Counted from the first letter of the stretch, positions 37,452 through 49,912 are shown. The stretch: 64,000 bases of DNA from Microthyrium microscopicum (GCA_010405405.1 MU004230.1:4172282-4236281); one strand, 5' to 3'. The notes: generated by a model not told the origin, from the letters alone. Numbers and translations: made by a program.

Positions 37452-38031
37452 TTGTGCGGGGTGTACGTTTTTGACTTTGCATTTATCCGGTGTTCAATCT
37501 CTTGCATGACTGCATGGCTGCATGTGGTGGTTTTAGCCCCATCAGGCTGAAGCGAAGGCTGAAGGCTGAACTCGTTAGCTGCATAAAGAGGCCACAGCCT
37601 AGTCTGAGGCTGGCTTCCGGTGTATCGTGTAAGATATCACATTATCTTGAGTTATCAATAATAATAATACAAGCATCAATTCTTGAGATAAGGAAAGTTG
37701 GACCATTAAATTAAACTGCTCAGCTTTCAAATTCTTTTCAGCGCCAATCATGAAGGCATGAAAAAAGGGGTATCATATCCAAAGTAAGCAAACAAATAGC
37801 CCACAACACCTAAACCTGACCTTGACAACCGAAATAAGTGGTGTTTATGCTTCTTGCAAATCCGCAATAAGACTATCTGAACAAGCCTCGTCCGACGTGC
37901 GTGTAGTCTACACAACCTCGTTCCAAGAACCCGTTCCAAGCGACTACCAGTCTATGTAGCAATCTGATTTGAACGCCGCTGGGGCATGATCCATAAGAAA
38001 GAACGAGATCATTGTTTCCATGTGGTGCCCA
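37452..38031. other. Intergenic between convergent squalene epoxidase and capping enzyme genes
   Basis: It holds the two 3' untranslated regions. A short imperfect direct repeat of GAAGGCTGAA-like units occurs near 37550. No frame of interest was seen. Confidence 0.55.
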
Positions 38032-39280
38032 TCATGTCTCTTCCGGGTGTCGTTTCTTCCACCCCTCCCGAATCATCAAGCTATGCTCTCTTAGATCCTG
38101 CTCCGTAACACCATCCTCAATGCTTTTGATGACCTTACGCATCACAGAAACATGGTTGGCATCATTTTTATCATCGCGGAATCTTGGAGTGCCATCAGGT
38201 TCCTTCTTGAACCGCCAGTGGCCGCTATCAGCGACATAACATTCGATGATGCGGCCATCAAGCTGCTGATTCATACCCTTCATAGCTTCCCACTCATCAT
38301 CAGTCACAAACAAGTCAGCGAACTTCCTATAGTCGCCGTTGCTGTGATGGATGCATAGATTGAGTTCCGGGACAGCATCGTAGTCTTCGACAGGGCCAGC
38401 ACCATCGCCAGGATCCCACATGGGGAACGCGCCAAGCTGTAGCTTAAAGTCGACGCTGTTCTCGTTTGCGGGCTTCCATTTGAGGATTTGGTCATCTGTG
38501 CCGAATTGGTAGGGACCGTTTTTGCAGGTGAAGACTAGGCCGTCGTTGCCATGGGGTAGGTTTGGAAGCTTTTTCGAGAACATTTCGTCAAGGGCGTAGG
38601 GTTTGTCCATGTCTTTGAGGACCATTTCGTAGGGGCGGGACTTTTTGGCTTCTGGGTTGTTGCGGAGGTATTGGTTGAGTGGTTTTATTACGTAGGCTTG
38701 GACTCGGCCGATGCGCTTGTCGAAAGGTTTTTTGGATAGGAGCTCGCCGTCGAGGATGATGCAGTCGAATATTAGGAAGCGTTTGACTTCTGTTCCATCT
38801 TTGTAGCGGTCTGTTACTAGCTCTCCATCCAGAAGGGTTTCTTTGTGAAATTTCATCTGGGATTTGTTAGTCATGGCCGACGACATAATGCCAAGGAGAC
38901 ATGTTCATGAGCCAGGGTGTCATACCAATGTTGGATCCGCTTGGTGTGGTAGGTGGAAAGCTGTTGCATATCTGTTAGCTGCGAGCCTGGTAAGGCTGTC
39001 TGGTATAGAGCATACGATCTTGATAGTAGTAGTTGTTTTTGCGGTCGATGAGGTAATGTATTTCCTCTTGATCATCGCCTACAGTGCAGTATAAAAGGCA
39101 TCGAATGCCATCTGTTTTCTCGCATAGAAAGTAGTCTTCCTGACAAAGAGTTTGTAGATGCGCTCGTTCGAAGCTCACTGGCTGTGCGCCTGGAAATCCA
39201 GTGTGCTTCCGTTGAAGCAATTCGGCAACTTCATGTCGGAAATCTCCAGCTAAACCACCTGGTATTCTGTTAGCTGCCAT
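38032..39280 (-). CDS. CEG1: mRNA guanylyltransferase (capping enzyme alpha subunit)
   Basis: Three exons (39280-39016, 38960-38926, 38856-38032) join in phase to give 374 residues. The enzyme transfers GMP from GTP to the 5' diphosphate end of nascent mRNA in the nucleus through a covalent lysine-GMP intermediate. The active site is EKTDGIR, with the lysine at residue 55. Other nucleotidyltransferase motifs are DRKNNYYY, TLLDGELV, FLIFDCIILDG, DGLVFTCKNGPY and ILKWKPANE, followed by the OB-fold region (VDFKLQLGAF, then GRIIECYV and WRFKKEPDGTPRFRDDK). The middle exon is just 35 bases (PFHLPHQADPTL). The gene is divergent from Pds5, with about 760 bases between the starts. Confidence 0.93.
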
Positions 39281-40040
39281 GGCGTGATGTGATTTATGAT
39301 TGTGGGCTTTATATGGTAGAAGGACAAATATATTTGCTGTGGTGCTTGAATTGCGACATGATGCCTGACTGTCTTGTAGCAATCATTATGAGGATGATCT
39401 AGATGTTGAGGTGGCAATCGAGTGCTATAGTGACCTTCAAAAGCGTAGCTGCTACCTCAGTCTCTCATAATATCTTGTACAGTGACTCGGCGCAATATGG
39501 AGGAATGAGTTGTAGTGGTGTTCATGAGAAGAGCTTACCGTCGGCAAGAAGGCCCGGAATAGTTGGAGGAGGGCCATGCATGCTGTTCTTGGCCGGAGAT
39601 GTGGAGAAGAGAAAGATAGGGGTCGAAACGGGAGGAATAAAGAAGATAGAGTGTTGAAGATTGGTGTACACCTTAAGAAGTAACTCAAACATTCAATCAT
39701 GGACCATGGATGATCAAGAAAGCACCGACGCTTGGGCCACGCGCTAGCTGGCACCCCTCACGCGTCTTTCTTGTCTTTCGAGAATTGGAACTTAGCTTTG
39801 TGACACGCGCCGACCTTTCCTGCTCTCCTCTCTCCTCTTCACTCGCCCGTCTCTTCTCCATCCTATTACTCCATTGCGCAATTACGAAAGCTTGGTCCTG
39901 CGATACCCGGACAATTCGACTTCCTAGTTCAGACTCCAACACGCGACCGACACCACCTGCCTTTCGCGCATGCTGCCCGTCGGCATAGATCCAATCGATC
40001 CATTGCGCACAAACAATCCGACATCTGCCTTCATCGCATA
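39281..40040. promoter_or_regulatory. Divergent promoter region between Ceg1 and Pds5
   Basis: The two genes start outward from this 760-base stretch. A C/T-rich plus-strand run (about 39760-40030) precedes the Pds5 ATG, as expected for a fungal leader. Minus-strand frames here have leader-like composition and no domain. Confidence 0.5.
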
Positions 40041-43000
40041 ATGGCGCCTACACGGCGATCGCGACGCATAGAGGCCGAGGAGGTACCATTGCCGTCTTCA
40101 GATGCCCCCGAGCCAGATGAGACGGAGCAAATCGCCTTGAAATTCAATCAACCTATATCATGGCCCGCAGGACGCCCAATCGCAGAAGGAGAGCTGATCA
40201 AGCGCTTGCATGCGTTTTATGACGAGCTAAAAGAGATGGATGATGGTGTGGACCTGGAAACGATACGTCCCAAGGCAAAGGACTTAGTGGCCGAGCGCCT
40301 GTTGAAGCACAAGAATAAAGGAGTCCAGGCATATACAGCGTGCTGTCTTGTTGAGATACTTCGTATATTCGCGCCAGATGCCCCATACACTGGAAAGGAA
40401 CTCAAGGTAATCTCTGCGATGTATATCGTACAATGACCTCCTAACAATCAAATAGACTTTGTTCGCAATGATCATAGAACACATAGTTCCTGCTCTGGCA
40501 AATTCTTCGGTACCTTATCACGAACAAAACCTTCACGTTATACGGTCCCTAGCCGACATTCAATCAGTCTTGCTCCTCGAAGATCTACCCTCGGCATCAC
40601 ATCTCTTCCGCGCATTGTTCACAGCTGCTTTTGATGTGCTCAGTGGGCCATCAAAATCTGGACACGAAGTCACAAAGAGTGTTGCTCATGCATTGACTGA
40701 AATGTTGAGCGTCGTGATAGCAGACACAAGCAATCTTCCTGATGAAGTCATCGACATTGTGCTTGCCCAATTCCTCCGAGCGGATCCTCGAGCATTGTCC
40801 TCTGGTAAGCCCAAAAAGGAACAAGGTCAATTCGACGACAAACAAGCAACATTAAACTTTAGAGATGCGCCCGCAGCATACACCATGGCTCAGGATATAT
40901 GCATTTCAAACGACGATAAAATGGCTCGATATGTACTCCGGTACTTTAGTTCAGTCCTTCTAGACACAACCATCATGACAGAAACATCTTTGCGAAAACC
41001 TCAGCGTAGGAAGCCGGATGACCTTGACGACGACGACGGCGCGCAAGGTCCGACCGAAGAGGAGTTGAAAGAATCCAAGAAAGCACATATGCTGTTACGA
41101 GAACTTTGGCGTGCGGCACCCACCGTTCTTCAAGAGATCATACCTCAATTGGAGCAAGAATTAACCACCGATAACACACCGATTCGTCTCATGGCAGTGG
41201 AAGCTGTTGGTGATATGATTGCCGGGATTGGAGCAGCTGGGCCACCTGCCGCTCAACCTCTGGATCCAGTGGCATACCCTTCACAAAGTCTTGATACTGA
41301 TACATCCAAGTCTTATCACTTTTTACTCACGCCTTCCTCTTCAGTCGCTTTTCCTACGAAGTACCATTCAACCTATGAAGCATTCTTGGCTCGCCGAAAC
41401 GACAAGTCTTCCAATATTCGAGCTGCCTGGGCGAAAGTCGTAGGTCGAATCATATCCACGTCTGCTGGTGGCGTTGGACTTGACTCTGATGAGGAAGATG
41501 AAATGCTCAAACACTTTGCTGTCTCGTTGCAGGATGGTGAAGAACGGGTTCGACATGCTGCCATCGAAGCCATACAGGAGTTCTCCTTCCAAGCCATCGT
41601 GCTGAAATTGGGCAAACTTGGTGGCGCTGCGACCCCTGGCACTATTATGGCAACTCTTGCAGATAGAGCTACCGACAAGAAGCTTCAGATTCGTATCGAC
41701 GCAATTCGTCTTCTTGCGAATATCTGGGGTGTGGGAGCGGGAGCTATTGCTCAAGGCGACGAAAAAGTTACTGAAGTTCTAGGGGCCATTCCTTCAAGAC
41801 TCTTCAATGCTTGCTACACCAACGATCCTGAAATCCACAAAGCAATTGATAGAGCGCTTTTTGATTCTCTTATACCACTTTCGTTCCCCCCAACAAAACC
41901 GGCGGTTGTGAACGAAGTCTCCCAATCGAAGAATGGCGATACTGCCTTTGATGGTGATCTCATTCGAGTGGAGAGAATGCTTCTACTTGTCAAATCTCTT
42001 GACGAAAAAGCCAAACTTGCTTTTCTTTCAAAGCAGAAACAACAGCCTTCTCAAGCTAAGGCTATGCTGATTTTTATCAACCATTGCGAGGCGTACAACG
42101 GCGGTGTGATTGAAGCCCCGGAAGGTAAAACGGAGAAAGATGTCGAGAACCAGCTTAAGCGCCTGATTCAGATGTTCGCTGAGAGACTACCTGAGTCGGA
42201 AAAAGCTGCCAGTGACCTCAACAAGTTTGCTAAGCAACATAATCGGCGATACTATAAACTGATCGGAAACTGTTGCTCATTGGAAAGCGACTGGGCCAAG
42301 ATTCGAAAGAGCATCAAGGAGTTGTCTAATAAAATCAGCGAATCGGTTTCGTCCACCTCTTTGCATTCATCAATGCTCGACACTCTCCTCACCATGCTCT
42401 ACCGTTGTAGCGTTTTGATCTACAATCCATCGAACGTGCCCGCAATCATTCACTTTTCGAGAACGGACGAGAAAGGTCTTGGAGCTACTGCGCATGAAAT
42501 GCTAAAAGAACTCTCAAAAACGCAACCCGAGGTGTTTAGCAATCATGTACAAGAACTTTGTAAAACCCTCACATCTGATGCACCCACGGCCAGCAAAACT
42601 CATCGAGCCAATGCGATAGACGACCTGAAGGCTTGCGCTGAGTTTGCAAGGAAGTTTTCAGAAAAGGTCCCCCAGGACCGCAAATTCTTTAATGCCTTGA
42701 TGTCATACGTGAAATTTGGTCTTCCGCTAGCCGCAAAGTATGCGACGAGAATTCTCTTGACCACTGCGCAGAAGAAAAACATGTTTGCAACGGAGATTTT
42801 CAAGGCGTGTGCTGAAGGCTTTGAGTATGGGAAGCCGGGATTCTTGTCTCGTCTTGCTGCCCTGAGTCAACTTGTCTTGCATGGCACTCAATTCCTTGAC
42901 GGCGAAGATATCAATGCGATCAACAACATTGCCATCAATCAGGTTCTGACTAACCCAGCTGCGACGTCGAAGTTCGACAGCGAGAAAGATGAACTTTGGA

Positions 43001-44247
43001 CCAATGAGCCAGATGACAACATTCAAGCCAAAGGATGGGCGCTTAAGATGGTGGTCAATCATTTGAGAGCATTACCGGATGACGATGCAGTCAAGGACTC
43101 CGCTGGCAATATTTACAAATTCCTCGATCTCGTCATATCAAAGGAGGGACAGGTTTCATCCAAGAATCCAGCACCGAAGTCTCATGCTAGTCGACTACGG
43201 CTGCTTGCAGCACAAAGCTTGGTCAAGCTGGCCCGGGAACAACGCTTCAGCGATCTTGTTACCCCAATGCTGTTTAACAAACTGGCATTGACAGCACAAG
43301 ATCCCGTACACAAGGTCCGAGAAGGTTTCGTAAAGAAGCTTATCAAATACCTTGGGCAGTCTCGTCTCTCCCAACGCTTCTATACACCCCTTTTTCTGCT
43401 TGCCTTTGAGCCCGAGGCTGTTTTGAAAGGAAGTACCGAAGCATGGCTACGAGCCCAGCTACGAGCCTATAAGCGTGAAAATACGATAGTGCTTCAGCTC
43501 ATTATACCGCGCTTGATCAGTCTTCTAGCCCACCACCCGGATTTCGATGACCAGCCGGAAACACTGTCCGAGATGGCTCGATACTTCATATTCTATCTCA
43601 AAGTGATATCCAACCAGGACAACATTTCTCTCATCTTCCACCTTACGCAGCGAGTAAAGAACGTGGGCGATGGCATCACGCCTGGTTCGCCCAATATATA
43701 CATACTCAGCGATCTCGCTCAAGCTGTAATTCAACGCTGGGTTGAGCGACAGAACTGGAGCATGACAACCTGGCCCGACAAAATTAATCTTCCCGGCGGC
43801 ATTTTTGCCATGCTAGAAAACACGAAGGTCTCGTACGACATTGCCAATAAGATGTACGTACCCGCCGAAGTCATCGAGGGTCTGGACGAGCTAGTGGCCG
43901 AAGGACTCCGGACGAAAAAGTCCAAACGCGCGCGACTCGAAAACGGCACGTCCAAAAGCAAGAAGCGAAATAGAGATTCGACCGAGGCCAAAAAGGACGG
44001 ACCAGTCAAGAAGAAGAAGGTGGCTAAGACCCCCAAACGCAAATTCAAGCTGGACGACAGCATCATGTCGAGTGAGCGGCGCCGCAGTGGACGCCAAACT
44101 GGCTCAAAGAGCTATGTGGAAGTCTCTGACGAAGACGCTGAAGAGGCCGAGGCCGAAGACGGCGCAGAGGAAGATAGCCATATGAATGGCACGGAGAAGG
44201 ATGTTCTTTCTATCGGTAGCGACTCGGATGAGATGGATGAAGACTGA
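40041..44247 (+). CDS. PDS5: Sister chromatid cohesion protein Pds5 (BimD/Spo76 family)
   Basis: Two exons (40041-40406, 40456-44247) give 1,385 residues. Pds5 is a HEAT-repeat protein that binds cohesin at the kleisin and regulates loading, acetylation and release; Aspergillus BimD and Sordaria Spo76 are family members. Typical stretches include LKFNQPISWPAGRPIAEGEL near the start, CLVEILRIFAPDAPYTGKEL at the end of exon one, and YHEQNLHVIRSLADIQSVLL. Helical repeats follow to about residue 1,260. The C-terminal 120 residues are basic and then acidic (KKKKVAKTPKRKFKLDD, later SDEDAEEAEAEDGAEED), with likely nuclear localisation signals. Length matches the family. Confidence 0.95.
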
Positions 44248-44660
44248 GCGTTTTGTCTTTGCTTAGCCTGCGTGGTGTTATAGGATGGATGATTACGGCC
44301 TGTTCGATTGGCGTTGTGATGAAACGATGTTTGCTAGTATGTACAGTAACTCTTTGGGATTGGGTTTGATTTCGAAAGTACTCCATACTCCGTACTGGTA
44401 AAAGCCTGGAGCATATTTAGGTGTGAGCCTGGCGCGCTGTGTAAATACGTATTATACTCATCGGACATGAATTTGATAACATCGCAATATTCCCTTTACT
44501 ACAATATATTTTCAGCCTTGTCAGCCTTATCAAATAAAGGTTTAAAAGGGGCAACATGTGATGACGCGCTTGGACCCGACGCGATGGAAAAGTTACAACT
44601 TTTTTGAGACCTTCTTTCCCATCCAATGTATGTACTCAACCAACATCATCACATCCAGCC
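44248..44660. other. Intergenic: 3' end of Pds5 and promoter of Mrh4
   Basis: This spacer of about 410 bases lies between two plus-strand genes. It is AT-rich in the middle (44450-44550) and has no supported coding frame. Confidence 0.55.
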
Positions 44661-46568
44661 ATGTCCCGCGCATTACAGTCAATATGCATATTCTGCGAAA
44701 CTAAAACCATCTCATCCCTCACTCCTCTCCGTCGCCCAACTTCCATCGTCCTCTCCCCATCAGCATCCTCCATCCATCCCCAATGGAGCAACCAAACCCG
44801 CAACGTCTCCCGCCTCGCCGTCAAACGCAAACCCGCCCGTCTCGACCTCTCCCCCGACGTCGCAAAATCCCACCCTCGCAAAAAAGGCGGTGCCAAAGAC
44901 CGTCGCGGCTTCCGCGAAGGATTCGCCAACAATGGACCATGGGCGGGCATGAACCGCACACGCGTCAATCCCGCTTCTCTGCCTACTGCGAATTTGCGCG
45001 CAATGTCACAGGCGGGCGATAAGGCTTCGGCGGGCAAGAGTAATAATAAGTCGCGAGAACCGTTCCATGCGCTGAAGATGCAGCGTGCGCTGTCCCATGT
45101 GCCGTATGCGAAGAGGACGGCGATTAAGCAGGCGATGAGCGAAGTTGAGTCGTTTGCGCAGTTTGGGTTGGTGGAGAGGGTGCAGGAGGCGATTGTGCCG
45201 AATGGGTTGGGTGGGATGTTGGATGCGAAGCCGACGCCGATTCAGAAGTTGGCGATTCCAGCGCTGCTGGGGGAGAGGAAGAAGAGGACGCGGAGTAAAG
45301 AGGTTAGGAAGCAGTTTTTGTTGGCGGCGGAGACGGGGAGTGGGAAGACTTTGGCTTATATGATACCGACGATTGATGCTTTGAAGAGGCAGGAGGTTGA
45401 AGAGGAGGAGGCCGGTGAGGCTGAAAAGACGGCGAACAAGGAGGAAGAAAAGAAGACGTTGGATTTGTATGATTTAGAGGAGTTGGAGGCGCAAGAGGCT
45501 AAGTTGGCTGCTGGGAGACCGAGAATCATTATTCTGGTGCCGACTTCTGAGTTGGTGGATCAGGTTAACAAGACGGCAAAGGCTTTTGCTCATCACGTCA
45601 AGTTTCGGGCTCGGGCTATATCAACGGCATATTCAGCAGATGTCATTCGCAACAGCGTCTTCAACCCGGCTGGTATTGATATGCTGATCAGCACGCCCCA
45701 GCTACTTACGAGCATCGCACAAGCGACACCCGGCGTTCTATCAAAAGTCACACATCTTATCGTCGACGAAGCCGATTCACTCCTGGATAAATCTTTCGAA
45801 GAACACACAACAGAAATAATCAGCCGCACCACACCCTCGCTCAAACAACTCATCATGTGCTCCGCAACAATCCCTCGGAAAATGGACAACTATCTACGAG
45901 ACCACTACCCGGATATCGTGCGCCTCACCACACCCAATCTCCACGCCATTCCTCGACGTGTCCAGCTCGCCGTAGTCGACTGCGACAAAGGCAGCTTCTT
46001 TTGCAACAAAAACCTCGCCTGCGCCGACGCCATCTGGAACATTGGCAAGAAAGCCAGCGTACACGACTCAGAAGACTCCTCTTACGCCGAAGGCGATGGC
46101 ATCAAACGCGTCGTAGTATTTGTCAACGAGCGCAGCACCGTCGGTGAGCTGGCCACATACCTGCAATCCAAAGGCATCGACGCCACTGCCTTCACCCGCG
46201 ACACGGATGCGCGTGCCGAAAAGGACATACTTGCCGAATTCACGCAGGCTGATCTACCGCAAGGTTCTTCATCGGCAGTAGGAGGCATGAGCAAGGCATG
46301 GCAGACATCTGGAATTGCTCGCAAACTAGACAATGTGCGCGTCCTAGTCACTACGGATATTGCATCACGAGGCATTGATACGACGCCAGTGCGCGATGTG
46401 ATCCTGTACGATGTGCCAAACTCTACGATTGATTTTATTCATAGACTGGGCCGGACGGGACGCATGGGCAGACGAGGGCGCGGGATTGTGTTGGTGGGTA
46501 AACATGATCGGAGGGATGTGGTTAGTGAAGTCAAACACGGAATGTTCCGTGGCCAGGCTTTGATATAG
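44661..46568 (+). CDS. MRH4: Mitochondrial DEAD-box RNA helicase Mrh4
   Basis: A single exon of 635 residues. The N-terminus (MSRALQSICIFCETK, then Arg/Ser/Pro-rich) looks like a mitochondrial presequence. Helicase motifs in order are Q motif PTPIQKLAIPALLG, I AAETGSGKTLAY, Ia PTSELVDQ, II VDEADSLLD, III SAT, then VTTDIASRGID and VI HRLGRTGRMGRRGRG. Yeast Mrh4 helps assemble the mitochondrial large ribosomal subunit, acting on 21S rRNA. An acidic Lys/Glu insert (EVEEEEAGEAEKTANKEEEK) lies between motifs I and Ia, as in fungal Mrh4. The ATG at 44661 is preferred because no ATG lies upstream in frame. Codon choice changes sharply inside the gene (see findings). Confidence 0.93.
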   Translation: MSRALQSICIFCETKTISSLTPLRRPTSIVLSPSASSIHPQWSNQTRNVSRLAVKRKPARLDLSPDVAKSHPRKKGGAKDRRGFREGFANNGPWAGMNRTRVNPASLPTANLRAMSQAGDKASAGKSNNKSREPFHALKMQRALSHVPYAKRTAIKQAMSEVESFAQFGLVERVQEAIVPNGLGGMLDAKPTPIQKLAIPALLGERKKRTRSKEVRKQFLLAAETGSGKTLAYMIPTIDALKRQEVEEEEAGEAEKTANKEEEKKTLDLYDLEELEAQEAKLAAGRPRIIILVPTSELVDQVNKTAKAFAHHVKFRARAISTAYSADVIRNSVFNPAGIDMLISTPQLLTSIAQATPGVLSKVTHLIVDEADSLLDKSFEEHTTEIISRTTPSLKQLIMCSATIPRKMDNYLRDHYPDIVRLTTPNLHAIPRRVQLAVVDCDKGSFFCNKNLACADAIWNIGKKASVHDSEDSSYAEGDGIKRVVVFVNERSTVGELATYLQSKGIDATAFTRDTDARAEKDILAEFTQADLPQGSSSAVGGMSKAWQTSGIARKLDNVRVLVTTDIASRGIDTTPVRDVILYDVPNSTIDFIHRLGRTGRMGRRGRGIVLVGKHDRRDVVSEVKHGMFRGQALI

Positions 46569-48311
46569 TAGGGTTGGATTAGCAAGTACTAGGCATAATA
46601 TTTGATCGTCTGGAGGGCTATGAGTCTCTCTCTTCTCCTAACTTGGTACTGGTATCTCTGGAGATTCTAAAGCTGTGCAGTGACTCGACAAGACTGGTGT
46701 TTGTGCCGATCCTACTCTGTTTCTCATGATTCGCGATGGTAAATCATGTTTACGCTTTTGCTTGCTTTTTCGATGTTGGACTCGAGGAAAATTAGCAGAC
46801 GAGTTGAATCAAAGGGTTCACGAGAAAAACGTTTTCGAAAGGCAAACCAAACCAACAAGGTTCCGCTACGCGAATGAAGGAGAGTGTTTCTGACATGAAG
46901 TTGCAATGATTCTGGCAGCTCGGTGAAGTTGAATCAAAGGGTTGGCCCCGCCGTTGTAGAATACATTTTGTTTGGGAGAACCAGATTGACAAGCGCAAAA
47001 CGAATGCATACTTAGTCTGTTATGGACTGTGAGTAGACCTCACAGGAAACATTAGAGCCAGTAGAAGGCAACTGGGCGGCAAGTTGGAGAGAGTACAGGC
47101 TGACGGCAGATTAGGCTGAGGAGAACCAGAGCCATTGGTGCCGGCGCTTATATTCCACGATATCGATCACTCCTCGGTTTTGCGATAACATGTAATTGGA
47201 AATTAGGTCAATTTTATCGACAATGAATTCGCCGATGATGGTCAGGGACATGTCGGATGATGCCCTTGTGGAAGGAAGGGGACTAGGTCCTCGACTCTTG
47301 CAACGACATGCGTTTCGTCCTGGCAAACTTTTGCACTCTCTACCGCTGCAATTCTCCCCAGATCACGAACTCGATTTCCACCACCCTGTCTTTGGCAATG
47401 AGGGCTCCTTGAACATTTGGTAGCTGTCGCACCTACTGCTACGGCCAGGCACCATTACGGACAACGGCCAATTCCGATTCAAAAGGACTTCTTCAGCACT
47501 TGGCTTTCTGGGCATCTCGAAGCGGCCATGCTGATACCTCGTATCAAGTACCTAAATGGCAACAGCCATCTTTTTTAAAACATCCTTGAGCAGAGGATAA
47601 TTGCTGTGATCCTTTTTCCACCGCCGAAGTTGGACTGTATGCTTGCTTTGTACCTAGACCACCACTCCACGCTTTGATATCACAAACTATTGATGAACGC
47701 AAATGTAAAGTTATACTTGAACCATGACCACCTACGGCACCGTGAGGTTACCCGTTTCCCGTCATCAAACGGTTCAGGGCACCGACATCGAGAACCATCC
47801 CAGAAGAAAAGGATCTGGTACCTGTCAAGCCCACCTTGTACCCGCATGTCATCCTCCAGCCCTGCTGAATCCCTAAGTGATTTCTCACTCCCGTCAACTT
47901 CAAGCCACGAACTTGGCACTTTCTATACAAGCCATGTCTGACAGCCGCCAAGGGCGTTTCCCCGTTCCTCAACAAGTTCCTAGCAGATAGTAGTCCTGAC
48001 GACAGAAACATGGGTTTCAATCGCTTGTCTATCACCATATGACCTAGCTTGGCAGGACCTCTGGTTCTGACAGCTCAAGCTCAATGCCCGCTAACTCACC
48101 TTGTCGTCAATCATGCCGGGCAAAGCGTCCCATCGTACATATATGTTGAATTTCGCATGATGCATATCCTCTTTTGTTCCCTCATTCAACCCATCTGGAG
48201 TATCAAGGGCCAATTTTGTTCTGCTCTTCTTCGTGTCATTCTTTTAGCTTCTTTTTTTTCGTCTCATACCTTGCTGGTCAAGTAGATCTTTCTTTCATAT
48301 AAACTTCCAGG
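46569..48311. other. Intergenic, 1.7 kb, no recognised gene
   Basis: It lies between two plus-strand genes. There are short frames only. The last 100 bases before 48312 are pyrimidine-rich (a T run near 48250) and include a TATAAA at 48298-48303, too close to the ATG for a normal TATA box. The region probably carries the promoter of the secreted-protein gene. No repeats or RNA genes were recognised. Confidence 0.5.
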
Positions 48312-49512
48312 ATGAAGACTTCTATTTACTACACCCTTCCAGCGCTAGTTGCTGCTGGCCCAGGCATCAACCCAAATCCAAACAGGAATTTTAACCCAGC
48401 TACCAGTCAAGGAACCTTTGGACCATTTACTCCAGCTCTTCAAGCCTCTGTTTTGGCTACTGGTGGTCCACAGATTGGCAATGTAGATGCTCGTAGTCTT
48501 CAGGCTATGCAGCTTGCCATCTCCAACTGGCAGACTGATACCGGACTTGTATCTGGTTTCCTAAATGTTGGAAAGAACACACAAGATCCCAATGCTTTCA
48601 AAGGCATTGCAGATGGTGCTTTCAAGGCTGAAGTCGATGAGCTTTCACAAAAGGCTGGTATGTATGCCAACGACTTCGATGTGAATATCTTTCTAACTCT
48701 TTATCAGTCTTGGACGCAGTCATTGGGAATGATCCACGAGTGTCAGTTGCCAACTTGACACTCACAAACGGAGTCTTCCAATCCGTCGTCGACAACCTCC
48801 AAATCATGTCCATCCAAGGCCAGAATAAGCAAAGCCTCATCGACGCCATCAACAACGTGCGCTGCACCCAAATCCTCCCATCCATCGACACCTACATGCT
48901 AGTGGCCGCATCATACATTGGCGACAATGTCCAGCAGCGCCGTGCCGTCCGACCTGTTGCATGCCAGGCACTTCTCGCACAAGCCAACTCCACCGCCTTC
49001 CCCAACGTCCCCGTAAGTGTCAACCCATCCTCATTCCATCCCAAGACTAATAATCTTCCCAGGGCACACCGCAAGGTACACCACAAGGCCTAGGTGATGG
49101 CAACATCAACGGCGTCCCCGGCGCCTGCCAAATGGGCGCCGGCAACCTCGCCCAAGCCAACGGCACCAACAACAATGCCCAAGGAAATCCAAGCAATACA
49201 GGTAATGCCGCAAACTTGCCACTCCAGAACCAGACGACTCCGCAACTTGGCTTGCCTGGTTTCAAGGGTTCACCTGGCTCTGTGAGCTCAGGCATTGGCA
49301 ATACCGGTAATGGGAACACTGGTAACGGAAATACAGGCAATGCGAGCAACGGCACCAGCACCAATACCGGCAACACTGCGAAGAAGGGCAAGAAGGGTAA
49401 AGGTGCGAAAGCTCTTCAGCCAGGTGGTGCAAAGGCTCCGGCTCCGGCTCCTCAGGCTGGTACTCGGCCTCAAAAGGCGCCAACTTTTGGCTTCCCAGGT
49501 CCCTTTAAGTAG
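48312..49512 (+). CDS. Predicted secreted protein with Gly/Asn/Thr-rich C-terminal tail
   Basis: Three exons (48312-48657, 48708-49012, 49063-49512) keep phase and give 366 residues. A short N-terminal signal-like segment (MKTSIYYTLPALVAAGPG) is followed by a helical globular domain of about 200 residues (SLQAMQLAISNWQTDTGLV, then VSVANLTLTNGVFQSVVD and RAVRPVACQALLAQ). A low-complexity tail follows, with NTGNG/GNT repeats around 49295-49370 and a Lys/Gly/Pro-rich end (KKGKKGKGAK). The globular part has few cysteines. I recognise no named family; it resembles conserved secreted or cell-wall-associated proteins of filamentous fungi. Secretion is inferred from the N-terminus, which is short and has little basic charge. 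Confidence 0.78.
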
Positions 49513-49912
49513 ATGGACTGTGGAATTGCTTCGGGCAGAGGGGATGGGTTTTGTGAACCATGTACGATATGCACGCCTTTTTACGTTTCTATGTTGTTGA
49601 ACGATGAGCTGGTCTGTTTAGAGCAGCTCTGATTAGTTTTTCTGGAAAGTGCACAAAAATCCAATAAGATGCGCGAATGATTCCTTCCTCGTTCCAACTG
49701 CGGTGTTACTTGTGATCCGTACCTCTTATGATTTTGTGCACGGCAAAATTCGTGATTGCTCAGCCTGATGACGAACAAGGCTGAAGGTGGCGGGCCGGTC
49801 CACTAGCGTCGATTTGGGTTCCACTTGTTCAAGTCGGTTCCGATCAAGGAGTTGCAAGGTGGTTTCTATCAGTTCATATTTCCTAAAGGATCATTAATCT
49901 TTGTCAGCTAAA
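49513..49912. other. Intergenic, 400 bases
   Basis: 3' region of the secreted-protein gene and promoter of the ChaC-type gene, both on the plus strand. No supported frame. Confidence 0.55.

Noticed and set aside
39452-39754. 100-codon minus-strand frame upstream of Ceg1
   Set aside because: Phe/Leu/Ser/Pro-rich, typical of a pyrimidine-rich leader, and Ceg1 already has a well-supported start at 39280.
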